Origin: Lolium rigidum
Taxonomy: Eukaryota; Streptophyta; Magnoliopsida; Poales; Poaceae
DNA length: 64,000 nucleotides
Assembly: GCF_022539505.1 (NCBI RefSeq)
Contig: NC_061514.1
Coordinates: forward strand, 217,643,837 to 217,707,836
Direction: 5' to 3'
A program made the position numbers and the translations under genes. Under the pieces are notes generated by a model that did no database searches, had not been told where the DNA came from, and saw only the letters and a program-made list of their open reading frames with translations. Below are positions 1 through 9,842 of the stretch, in pieces (position 1 is the first letter of the stretch; each line of letters begins with the position of its first letter).

Positions 1-1
1 A

Positions 2-70
2 TCATGGCAATATGAAGTTGCAACCGCTGAGCAGTTTGATGCAGATGCTCTTATCCAGAGGAGTTGGTGA
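2..70 (+). CDS. C-terminal end of an unrecognised protein-coding gene (5' part outside window)
   Basis: Frame 2 is open from the window edge to a TGA at 68-70. It encodes 22 residues ending in Ile-Gln-Arg-Ser-Trp, with a balanced, gene-like composition (EVATAEQFDADALIQRSW). The sequence downstream turns AT-rich, as expected of a 3' UTR. I do not recognise the protein. The alternative is a chance open frame at the edge of the window, because 22 codons alone are not statistically strong. No other reading frame here ends in a comparable way. Confidence 0.45.
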   Translation, partial: SWQYEVATAEQFDADALIQRSW

Positions 71-1309
71 GAGCCTGTGATTTTGTTGGCTATTGAGCGC
101 ACCTTCAAGCTGCAGGATTGTCTGCCCCTGTTAGCCATTTTGTGCCTTTGCTGTGTGGCGACAGTTGAGAGAAGTCTGTCTAGGATACCTGATTCTTATG
201 TGATCATTTGTTTTCTCTTCTTTGTAGCTATGCTTTCACTGAGTCCTAGCTATGGATTGGCGAAGCTTGCGGTTGAGTATAACATCTGCTTTGAAGTTGT
301 TACATATGATACATTGATGATATGGTAAGGTGGGCCATACTAGGAAAATGGGTAGATTAAAGCAGACCTAAAGTAGTGACATGGTACAAATGATATTTCT
401 ACAATATAAGTACATAGCTTATGAGCTTTGAATATATCTCCCTTTAATCACATGAATGAGTTTATTTCTTTCCCTCTGTTGATTGTTACTGCGTAGCAGG
501 ATCATGGTTGCTCAAGCGATCTACCTTACACTGGCAATCAATAGTGTCCTTATATTGAAGGCTTATTGTTTCTAAAGAAGAGGTTAGCTTTCTGCTTGCA
601 TTGCAAATCTCAGATAGATAGTTAATCCCTTCAAATGATAGCAGGGTAGTTTGCTTTTTTGCTTGCAGGAAAACAAATAATAAATAGACTATCATGTTGG
701 TCGTTATCCCTTTTATTTTAGATTTCTGTTTCAGATCTTTATGATTGTGTACCCAATCAAGTTACATGCACTATATTTTTCATGTTGCAAAATGATCTTA
801 AACTAAGTCTGCTTTGATGATATTCAAGCTAGGGAGGTAGAAGCAAGTAAGGTAAATAAGACAGGCAGTAGTAAACAAATCTACCGTCAGTCTTTCCTGG
901 CACTGCCATCTTAGAATATTTACTTCAACCTATGGATATAAAGGGATTCATGGACATGATAATGCACAAAGGCAGTTGTTGTTATAAGAAGAACCATTGG
1001 TCTTATTATTAGCATGCTGAAGCCAGAGTTTCATGAAAATTTTAGAATATTTACTAGTTTGTTGTTCTTTCCACTGTTGTATATTGAATTGGTTTGGAAT
1101 ATTGTTGCAATATTTTACTACCATTTTTGGGCAGTTATTTTTCTGCACTATATGACTTATGAGTCTGAATTCTTTTTGTCATAAACTTTGTGCCAAACAT
1201 TACACTCATAGCACTCACAAGCTGGTTATAATGAAGAGAAAGATTGTCTATCTGTCAAACTTAAGAAGTTAAAACCCTCTGCTCAATGTAATCTAACGCA
1301 AATAGCTAA
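71..1309. other. Probable 3' UTR then intergenic DNA, no gene seen
   Basis: AT-rich DNA without a convincing reading frame. The first few hundred bases may be the 3' UTR of the gene ending at 70. There is no clear poly(A) site and no repeat that I recognise. Short ORFs on both strands have biased, non-protein-like composition. Confidence 0.4.
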
Positions 1310-1940
1310 AACGGGCGCGGCAAGGTGCGCTAGGTCCATCTAGTCTGCTACTCCATATCCCACCTGCTTCCTCCACTTTTTCCCTTGCAAGATCGAGCCA
1401 TCAAACCCTATTCCTTTCTCGCGCCGCCGCAGGTCTCCCTTGCATCATGGCATGAGCCTGAAGCCCCAGTCGTTGCTGCTCCGTGTATCTTCCTCAACGA
1501 AGACGACTGTCGCATCCCCTGCATCTTCCTCATGGAGCCTGCGTCTTCTTCACGGATCAACTCGAACCGGAATCGTCCAATTCGTTGATGGCGTCCTCTT
1601 CTGCTTGTTCAACACCGACAGAAGCTGCCTCCAATTCCGGCGACCGTACCGCGTCGAGCTCGATCGACAACATCAGCACCCCCGCGGTGTGCATCCGCAG
1701 CGTTCCCACCTTTCGCCAGTCTTCTCCGTGTCACCTGCACCGTTGCTGCAACTCACGCGCACGGGCGCGCCTCCCGTTCTGGGTCATCGTCGTCGGGTTA
1801 CTTTTGATGTCTCCGCTAGTTTGTTCAGTTTCGTCAGTTTAGTCCGCGCTTGTCCACAACACACAGTTCATCTGGTCTTTTTCCATGGCCGCTGTTTTGT
1901 CCATGTGAAGCTGCAATCTCACGGCTTGTATGCTTAGATA
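1310..1940 (+). other. GC-rich island with overlapping ORFs; possible transcript start or retro-fragment
   Basis: GC content rises sharply between about 1310 and 1850. The segment opens with a CT-rich stretch and AAACCCTA-like bases near 1404, as in many grass 5' UTRs. Two overlapping plus-strand frames are open (1440-1937, 165 codons, and 1483-1842, 119 codons), both Ser/Arg/Pro-rich with no domain that I recognise. Long open frames are expected by chance in CpG-rich DNA, so coding status is doubtful. It could be the first exon of a gene, a pseudogene fragment, or captured sequence in an unrecognised element. Confidence 0.25.
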
Positions 1941-1969
1941 CGATGCACCTCCAACTTGAATTAGTATAC

Positions 1970-2045
1970 GAAGAGTAGCCCAAGTGGCTGGATCCCTTCG
2001 TTGCTAATCGTGAGATCGCTGGTTCAATTAATTTCAGTTCCTTGC
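1970..2045 (+). repeat. Weak tRNA-like segment, possible SINE head
   Basis: The segment has a tRNA-like layout: AGCCCAAGTGGCTGG near 1978 resembles a degenerate A box, and GGTTCAATTAA near 2021 resembles a degenerate B box about 40 bases later. No anticodon arm that folds well and no flanking duplication were found. It may be an old SINE head or a coincidence. Confidence 0.15.
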
Positions 2046-2210
2046 AAATAAGCCCACCGTTTGACCATCTATTTTGCTGCTGCTTGCTCGTTCACCCCGC
2101 TCCATCTCTACACAACACGAGTAGCTTAACGCTGGGTTTTCCTGGTCGCCGTCGTGGACTGTTTTATCCGTCGCGTGCGTTCTCTGAATTTATATCAGAC
2201 TAGTGGTTGG

Positions 2211-2228
2211 GGCGCCCCATGGGGCGCC
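2211..2228. repeat. Perfect 18-bp GC-rich palindrome
   Basis: GGCGCCCCATGGGGCGCC reads the same on both strands, contains an NcoI-like CCATGG centre, and lies in otherwise AT-rich DNA immediately after ACTAGTGGTTGG. It may be the core of a small repeat or a protein-binding site; the function is unknown. Confidence 0.6.
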
Positions 2229-3086
2229 TCCTTACCGATCATCTGCAGTTCAATCTGTAGTTTGCACGATGCTATTCTATCTCCAGCTGTTAATAGAAAT
2301 AAGCATTTAAGTGGTGAGCAGTTGGGTGTGCATTGCATGTTTTCCAACTTTTTTCTGTGCAAAAGTTTACTTCGCAACATAGAAGTATTATCCAACCTCT
2401 ATATCTGGACAAGCATAGAGCCCATTAGTGTTTTAGAGCACGGAAAAACGATCAATCAATGTGCAGTTGCATGCTAATCAAGCTTACACCTGAGATCTAC
2501 AGTCTGCCCAAGTTATGTGAGAAGCATATCCAGTTGAAATTCAGTTTCGTATTAAGGAATACCAATCAATGGTTTGCACAGAAAAAATGCTTACATGAAA
2601 GAAAGCCCCGAGGAAAGGTGGAATGAACCTGTACTAAGCTACCACAGGTGCTTTATAAGTTACATAGGCAAAAGATGCTCACATGAAAGACATTTTGGGA
2701 AGATAGACCGAACTCTTAACTAAGCGTGATCTTACCACGGTACAAAAATGATACTATATATCTGGCGTCACTATATCTTGCAATTATAATTGAACAATGT
2801 TTCAAAATAATTTAGGTAGGCTTCGGCTTTCACATTCCCTGCATCAATGCTTCACATATTACCTCCAACATATTCACATCCTTCTTTCTATGCTTTACCA
2901 AGACCAGCCTGGCAGCAAATCAACAGAAAAAATGGATCTTCTGACCAAGAAAAACTACCTCATCCGATTAAAAAAATGACAAAGAAAAGACGAAATGGTG
3001 GTAACACTATTAATAGATCTAGCTAGATACAACATATAATACATGAATGGGAAGTGCCAATATGAGCTACTAAAAGAGTTAGAAGT

Positions 3087-3159
3087 CTAATCTAAAGCAT
3101 GGATCATCTTGTCTATGTCATGCGCCTTAGGAACCAAATTGTCAGCATCAGAGAGTTTC
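3087..3159 (-). CDS. Tentative terminal exon of a minus-strand gene
   Basis: On the minus strand a pyrimidine-poor but valid acceptor (ACACAG) precedes 73 bases open in one frame to a TAG at 3087-3089. The reading is KLSDADNLVPKAHDIDKMIH followed by Ala-Leu-Asp. The composition is protein-like, but 23 codons can be open by chance. The upstream exon at 3942-4050 would end in a phase that joins this one in frame. I do not recognise the product. Confidence 0.2.
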
Positions 3160-3941
3160 CTGTGTGTACAATTTATAGTACTAAATACAAGCAGACTATT
3201 AACCTGACATGCCAATTTCTGAGCCTAATGCACAATGCGGTACGAGCTACCATGTCACAACTGTATGTTGCTTAGCAGTGGAGCCCAATTAAGGACCTAT
3301 AATAGAATCCATTATTCAGGCAACTACATAATAGAATTTCACGGCAAAACGTTTCTATTTCAGAGTCCAGTAGCAAAATGCTTTTCAATACAGGGCATGA
3401 TTCATCATGAATAAAAAATGCCACATGACAAAAGATACATCATATGTCATCAATCAACATCTTACTTTAATTATTACACATCAAGTATCTCATGGTCTTC
3501 TTTGTATCTTTTTTATGTTTAGTGTCAACTGTAGCTCAACTTTGGAAATCAAATTTCTTAAATTCTAATATGCAAACTGGGATGGAGCAACTGGTTTTAC
3601 AAATGCAGTTTAGTACTTCAATCAGAATGAGGCTCTACATTCTTTAGTTCAGCAATATATATCTAACAATTTATACTCCTCGTAAGAGTTGCAGCCGAAA
3701 AGCATAAATGTAACTAAGATTAGGTAGAAAATATTAGACAATTATGTCCATGTGTTCAATTGTCACCCTTCCACCAATTAGAAAACCAAATCTGAATGAA
3801 AACAATAAAAAAAATGCTTCAACTCCACAGCTATAACAACATTAAAATCTTCTAACTTTTCATACACATTAAAGGAACATATAAATACAATTAACCTGTA
3901 AAAGAAATAGAGGCATGCCATGAAGGAAGTCTAACGCTTAC

Positions 3942-4050
3942 TTATCGCTTGGTAGCTTGGTAACATTCTTGCCGCCTATTGCCCATCTTTTCCTTTTGGT
4001 GCTTTATTTTTTCCACAATGTGATCACCACAAATATTTCAGTACGCGGAC
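3942..4050 (-). other. Tentative internal exon (minus strand)
   Basis: A strong acceptor (CTTTTCACAG) and a donor matching GTAAGCG bound 109 bases on the minus strand. The frame whose phase fits the candidate exon at 3087-3159 has an internal TAA near the exon start, so either the exon is shorter, the locus is non-coding, or it is a pseudogene. The call rests on splice signals only. Confidence 0.18.
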
Positions 4051-6581
4051 CTGTGAAAAGAATACGAACATGGATCATAATTGAGAAAGTTTTTTGCCAT
4101 TTACTCCTTGCATAGCATCTGCTCTCAAATTTGAGGAAATTTGAAAAGAACCTAAAAAAACTGGGGCAATCGATTAATGTTTGGATCAAACAATTGGGAG
4201 GAACCAAAAACTCAATATCAGGTTAACAAAAAACCTTTAAGAGGTGAGGGCTCAAAGGAAATGGTTGTCTACGGACTATCAAAAATGCCATACACGCAAT
4301 AAGAATGTGACCTTCAATCACTGCTGGCAAAGCTAGCTAAACTTGGATAACTCATTTATATGAAGGAATGTTACTCCAAAACATTCTGTCAATCACTAAC
4401 CATTTACAGTTTGGGAGGCCAGATCCTTAGTAACATAGAAATAGAAAAATACATCCAAAATATGTGACAGTTAGTCAACATGGTCCAGATTAGGTTTTTT
4501 GCTTTAACCACTAAGGTTGTAGGTTGTAAAGCATAGAACAAGAAAGAAAATACAAAGCAGCAAACTGTACTTGTGTTGTACACTGGGGCACAGTGGTAAT
4601 CAAATCAAAGAGTAAAAACTGAACCTGAAGGCATGCTCCTATCATCCAAATTCCGAAAAATGTGAATGCTTACCGAGACATGCCCAACAGTCAGCACAAC
4701 TCTCCAAAGAAGTACGTGCTTCCTCCCAATCAGCATTCATGAGTATCTAACTTTTTGCACGCTCACTGAAGCATGCCCAACAGTAGCATTCTGCATTGGC
4801 ACAAATTTTCTGCATCAATAGATAGCTAGAACAGTAGAAACTGATAGAAGAATGTTAAGTTCCCTAACGAGACCTAATAGCTTTCAACAATATAATCCTA
4901 TGAGAACATGAGAGTTACCAGGACCAAAAATATGCATCATTTAATGCCGGGACAATCTATTAAAACAGAATATGCATCGCACAAGCTATAGGTTCGATTC
5001 TCACCTATCACAAACAGATGCAAGTCTAACCTGCTTTAGGAAATTGATGTATTCAGCCTTTTCTACCTCAAACTATACTGAAGCTTGGATCAAATAGTCC
5101 TCAGGTTCTAACTCCTAGTTACTCTCAATATTCTATAACCATGTTCAAAAAATTGAACAATCGCCCATGAATTCATGAGAGAAAAAAGAAGAAAAACAGA
5201 ATACGACTACATAAGCACCCAAGAAATTCAAGCAAGCCTTTCTAGTCCTGACTTATAGCATGTCGATGGAGGAAAGCCTGTCAAGACGGTAATTTGTGGA
5301 AAAATCACAAAGTCCAAGAGATACAACCAGCATAACTGCCGCTGGACCATCTGACCAAACTAATTATAGCCCCAAATAGGGAAACTGCGGGCCAAAATGA
5401 CAATGGTCAACACAAAAATTCAGGTAACTACAAGATCAAGGCTGACCTGCAAATATCAAGATATTTTTATTAGTCAAAGATACAACCAACACAAATTAGT
5501 ATTACAAAATAGAAGAAAATGCATTGAATGACAGAAAAGATTATGGAGGTGTACTATCAAGGAAAAATTTCTACTATTGCGAGATACTTTCTTGATCTTC
5601 TTTTGATACACGATAGTAAACATTCATGTAAAATCAATGCAGTGCTTGCTGAAACAAAACAGAGGAATATGGGTTACCTCCAGTCGATGATAACATATCT
5701 CGACGAACCCAAGAGTGAGAGCTCCCAATAGTTTAATCCTATAGGCCGGGATGAGCATACATAGAATGTTTAGCTGCCATTCAAGTCCAATTAGCTGATG
5801 CACCATGAACCAGCTACTCCATTATTTTTAAAACCAAAAGCTAGAATAATCACCAAAAGAAGCGCAACCACTGACCTAAAAAATGGACAAGAATAATTGG
5901 ATTCAGTCATACTGAAACGGTACATATAATCGTGGAAGTAACATGGAAAAGAGGCATTATTAATACACATATCATATCTAGTTTGTCATTTTGACAACCA
6001 CTTGGGGTCATTGCCCTTAATTATGCTGAAAGCATGAAAAGCAAATACAGACATCAAGTATCAAATATTTTTAGGAAGCGAGAGGGAAATGAACTTTCTA
6101 ATCATCAACTTCAATGGATCTTAGGAATGTGATGTTCTAAAAAAAACTTTGGCATGTCTTCATTGATGTTAAACTACAACCTGAGCATAGTAATACAATA
6201 ATTATGAGCAACACAATATATACTAAAAAGAGATGATAAACCTGTCAAGTTTGACATCTACTAATCATCCTCTTCAAACAAAACAAGATGCACACACCAG
6301 GTCTTCTTCCATGAGTAGTCTTTACCCATAGGCATTTACACAAGCAGCTTTTGTACACACGGACACACCTGCAATCCTATAATAAGCAAAAAAAAAAGTG
6401 ATGTTGATCATAGCAAGAGAAGATATTCAGGGTTAGGGGAAAGAAAGGCAGGGAACTTGTATATCTAGGCATGGCAAGGTTGCCGGCGCGATGCCATGCT
6501 CTGGCCGAGGAGAATAACCACTGCACGTATCTAGGACCGCCGACCATTGTGAGCTCCGCCAACGCAAACCCCAGTCCTCAC

Positions 6582-6830
6582 CTTAGGCCGACCAGAAGAT
6601 GGACGCAGAGCAGATGTGAGGCAGAGCGTAGCAGCGGTGTGGCGCCGGTGGCCCAGCGAGGCGGCGGCGGAGAGGAGGAGGTCGCGAGCGAGGGAGCGCG
6701 TGGTTTGGTGGCTAGGGTTGGCCGTCCCCTTTTTCTTTTCTACTTGGGCAGCTCGAGAGTAGTACTACTGGGCCAGTCCATCGAAGCCAACCAATGACGC
6801 GCGCGTGGACTAGGAAGCGGAGCTAAAGCC
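6582..6830 (-). promoter_or_regulatory. Putative promoter and 5' UTR exon of a minus-strand gene
   Basis: Positions 6480-6830 are a CpG-rich island in AT-rich surroundings. Read on the minus strand it has a CT-rich, CCG-rich leader like those of grass genes, ending in a consensus donor, CTAAG followed by GTGAGG (exon end at 6582). The intron behind it starts GC-rich and becomes AT-rich. An ATTGG/CCAAT-type motif lies near 6790 and a TATA-like CCTATATC near 6868 on the same strand. No ATG opens a long frame within the leader, so translation would start in a downstream exon. It could also be a lncRNA. Confidence 0.35.
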
Positions 6831-6984
6831 AGGCCATCGCCAGCACCAGGTAGCTATCGTGGAGAGCCCTGATATAGGGCAAGCATACAGGCACTTTGTT
6901 CTCAATGACATTGTCGTTTTTATTAAGTTCAAGTTCAGTTTGCTTGTTCCTGTAAAATAGGTCGTCATGTATCTGTTATGGATC

Positions 6985-7090
6985 AAATTTGTCGCACAGC
7001 TCCACTGGTTGTACCTATAGGATCTGGATCGAGAGATCCTTAGTTCAATTCCCAGATACGGCTAGCAAGGACATTCTTTTTTGCGTGTCC
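6985..7090 (+). repeat. tRNA-like segment, possible SINE fragment
   Basis: CACTGGTTGTACC near 7002 and AGTTCAATTCCCAG near 7046 have the spacing and partial sequence of pol III A and B boxes, and a T-rich run follows near 7077. No target duplication was found. It is weaker than the intact SINE at 45043-45193. Confidence 0.25.
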
Positions 7091-7199
7091 TGGTTGGAAA
7101 AAAAGGAACCAACCTTTCTCTTTTGTTTTGCTCCTAGCTTGTTTCTGTTTGAATTAGAATTCGACTTTTCAAATTTCAATTCAGACAAACTTGATATCC

Positions 7200-7628
7200 A
7201 GGAGTATTAGAAAACCCTAATCTAACTGTTTATAAAATTTGTTTCAACTTTTGAACAATTAAAATTTGACAAGATTTAAAATTGGGTTATTTAAATTGCA
7301 AACTTGCAAATTTCATATCTAATGTTCTACAACTCCAAATCCAAAAAAAATTATATCAAAATTAGAAAAATGAGAGGAACTCAAATATCAACATGTCATG
7401 CATCATAGCCCACTTTTCTGTCTCGGACAAATGGTAAATACAAATAGAACTAAATGTTATATGTGGGCATTTCATTATTTCTTGCTATTCTCAAATGCCC
7501 CACTTAAAATTGCAATGCATGTACACTTGTGCATATCATGCACCATATTGAGCATTGCATTTCTTGTATTTATTGTTCTCTTTATTCTTCCATGTATGTG
7601 CTATTTGCTTCTTCTCGAGTAGACACCA
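7200..7628. other. AT-rich left flank of element A, no gene seen
   Basis: AT-rich sequence with runs like AAATTTCAATTCAGAC, a style common in the 3' parts of grass LTR elements, but no terminus is identifiable. It ends at the target-site copy CACCA (7624-7628) that borders the CRM-type element. Confidence 0.3.
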
Positions 7629-8634
7629 TGATGCGGGGTGGCCTTTGGACACCTCCTCCTCAAGACCGTCAAGCCCTCCTCGTGGCCCAATGACACGAGC
7701 TCGGGCCAAAGCCATACACCAAGAGGTGAACTCGCTCCTCACTACCCTTGATCTCGGTAACCCATTGGATGGAATGCTACCTCATGCCGACATGCTTTGT
7801 GTTATTAGGTACGAGGAGCATCAAGGCCCCGGAGAGGAGGACACGCCATGGTCAAGAGGAAGAGAGGAGCAGCTGATCGTGAAGATGGACATGGAGCTGG
7901 ACCGGGAGTCGCCCGAAGAACGCGAGGAAGAGAAGATGGCCAGCCGGTCCAGAACCCGGTCTGACCGGTCTCCTGACCGGGCCGCCCGGTCCAAACCGGG
8001 TTTTCCGCCTGTGCCATCCGGGCGCTATCCCGGGGCCTCGGAACCCCGTCCGGTTGCCGCCCGGTCCAGGGCCCGGTCTGGACCGGCCTGCCCGGTCCTA
8101 GGTCCGGTCTGACCGGCCGCCTGACCGGCCTGCACGACTTAAGTCACCAAATCGGCCCGAACCGGTTTCACTTGTACCTTTTCGGCCCGTGTCGCCTTGT
8201 AAGACTATATAAGCACCCAGGACGCCCCTTTACCTCTTTAGACATAATTTGAGATTAAACCAACTTTGAGCTTAGTCTCCCTAGGGTTAGCATCCATCTT
8301 GGACAAGCATCCCTTTGTAATCAAGGCACTCTTGTTGTTGATTTGGATATTGTTGAGTGAGATTCTAGTGCAAGCCACTCTCTCTCCCTCACCAATCTCC
8401 TTTCTCCAACAGCAATCTCTCACCGGGAATTCTGCTGCGTGCCTCTTCCGGGTGATTTTATTGGCGTGGTCCGTCGAGCCACGGGGGTAAGTATCGGGTG
8501 TATCGGGTTGGTGTGCGTGTGCTCTTCTCGAGATCTTACCGTGTTCTTCGCGTTCTTCACCTTCCCCACCTTTTCCCCTCAGCTTTTGGGTTAAATCGCG
8601 AGATTGGCCAAACCCTAGATCTCAGATCTCATCA
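7629..8634 (+). repeat. 5' LTR of element A
   Basis: 1006 bp, TG...CA. It pairs with 14962-15683 plus 52323-52600. Differences between the LTRs include a 12-bp indel within the CCGG-rich stretch near 8110 and scattered substitutions. Positions 7930-8140 consist of degenerate ACCGG/CCGGTC words. A frame through the first part of the LTR encodes the Pol C-terminus when the LTR is in the 3' position. Confidence 0.93.
8206..8212 (+). promoter_or_regulatory. TATA box of the element A 5' LTR
   Basis: TATATAA in the context GACTATATAAGCACCC, within the LTR and followed about 30 bp later by the presumed U3/R boundary. The same motif is at 15527-15533 in the 3' LTR, and equivalents are at 16578-16584 and 22141-22147 in element B. 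Confidence 0.7.
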
Positions 8635-8636
8635 TA

Positions 8637-8649
8637 TGGTATCAGAAGC
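8637..8649 (+). other. Primer binding site of element A (tRNA-iMet)
   Basis: TGGTATCAGAAGC begins two bases after the 5' LTR. It matches the complement of the initiator tRNA-Met 3' end (TGGTATCAGAGC) with one extra A. Confidence 0.85.
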
Positions 8650-9842
8650 TTTTGGTTACAGCGATTTTGACCCTCCACCCACCCAATTTCGTTTCTAGAA
8701 ATTTTTTCCAAAAAATCCCCAAAAAATAGCCCTAAATTGCCTTTGGACGGATCTGCGATTTTGTTGCGTTTTGAGTGGTTTTGGTCCGTGGATTCGGTGT
8801 TGTTGTGCTTGATCTACTATTTCCCCCACCTTTTAGCCTCCAATCCCTTCGTTTCCCTTCGATTTGGTCTTTTGGTCTTGGTTTGGGGGAAGAACAAGAG
8901 AGAGAAACGTGCGATTCGGTTGAGCACCGATCGACCGGCCCCACAACCGGACCGGCCAGCCCAGAACCCGGTTGACCGGCCGGCCCAGGACCCGCTCCAA
9001 CCGGCCTACCGACCGGGCGCCACTCCGACACCGCCCGACTTCGTTTTTCAACGACGACCACCACCACCACCACCATCGCAGGTATAACTTGCAGTTTTCC
9101 CTTGTAGCCCTCTTCCTTTTGCGATCTATCCTATCGAGCATTGCTTATCTAGTGTTGCGAGACATTGCACGTGACCTCGATTGTGAGGTGTGTGTGTAGT
9201 GTGGAGTAAAGCTTCTAAGCAAACACTCGTGTGGCAAGATAGCAAAAGCGAGCTAACGCTAACATAGTGCAAGAAAAAGCCGCAAAAACACAAAAAGAGT
9301 GCAAGTCGCACCATACATACAAAAGAGTACAAGTGCCACCATAGATACAAAAGAGTGCAAGTGCCACCGTATACAAAAGAGTTACAAGCTTTTAAGCAAA
9401 AGAGAGAAGAGAAGAGAGGTCGCGTGCGAATCTAGTTGTCTCCCCGTTTGCAACCAAATCTTTGCCTCTCCTTGTGTTAGTGTGACACCGAGCACCCTTA
9501 CATACACTTTTCCGCTCACTTTTGGTTCCACTAACCCCGCTTATCCCGTGTGTGTGTTCCACAACTTTTCCGTGTTTATAGTGATCGCCACTTTGACATT
9601 TGGATATTTGGACCTCACCCACTTTTAACAACATACTTGATTTCGGATTTCGTCTTTTGGCTTTCCACCATACTCACCTAACACCATATTTGCTAGCTTT
9701 TGCGTGTGGCTTTGCGTGTGTACCCGATACACTTGGTCTTGCTTTTGGCTTGGTTGATTGTCTCAATACTATCTTACCTAGGTAAGAGTGCGAGCTAGTC
9801 TCCTTACACTAACATACACAACATAGTTCTTGTCTTGCCATC
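8650..9842 (+). other. 5' leader of element A, with short tandem repeats
   Basis: This untranslated leader has no convincing ORF. Near 8930-9010 it holds one or two copies of an ACCGG-rich unit that is amplified in B. Positions 9290-9385 carry about three imperfect copies of a roughly 30-base unit containing GAGTGCAAGTGCCACC and ATACAAAAGAG. Large parts align with 17014-18398 of element B, which supports a shared origin. Confidence 0.8.

Larger units (their letters stand above)
2480..6380. other. AT-rich low-copy region; possible introns of a minus-strand gene
   Basis: About 3.9 kb of AT-rich DNA with no long open frame on either strand and no transposon termini that I can see. Several minus-strand stretches are bounded by consensus-like splice sites (the best are listed separately), which is what an intron-rich plant gene would look like. 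The evidence does not allow an assembled gene model. Confidence 0.3.
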
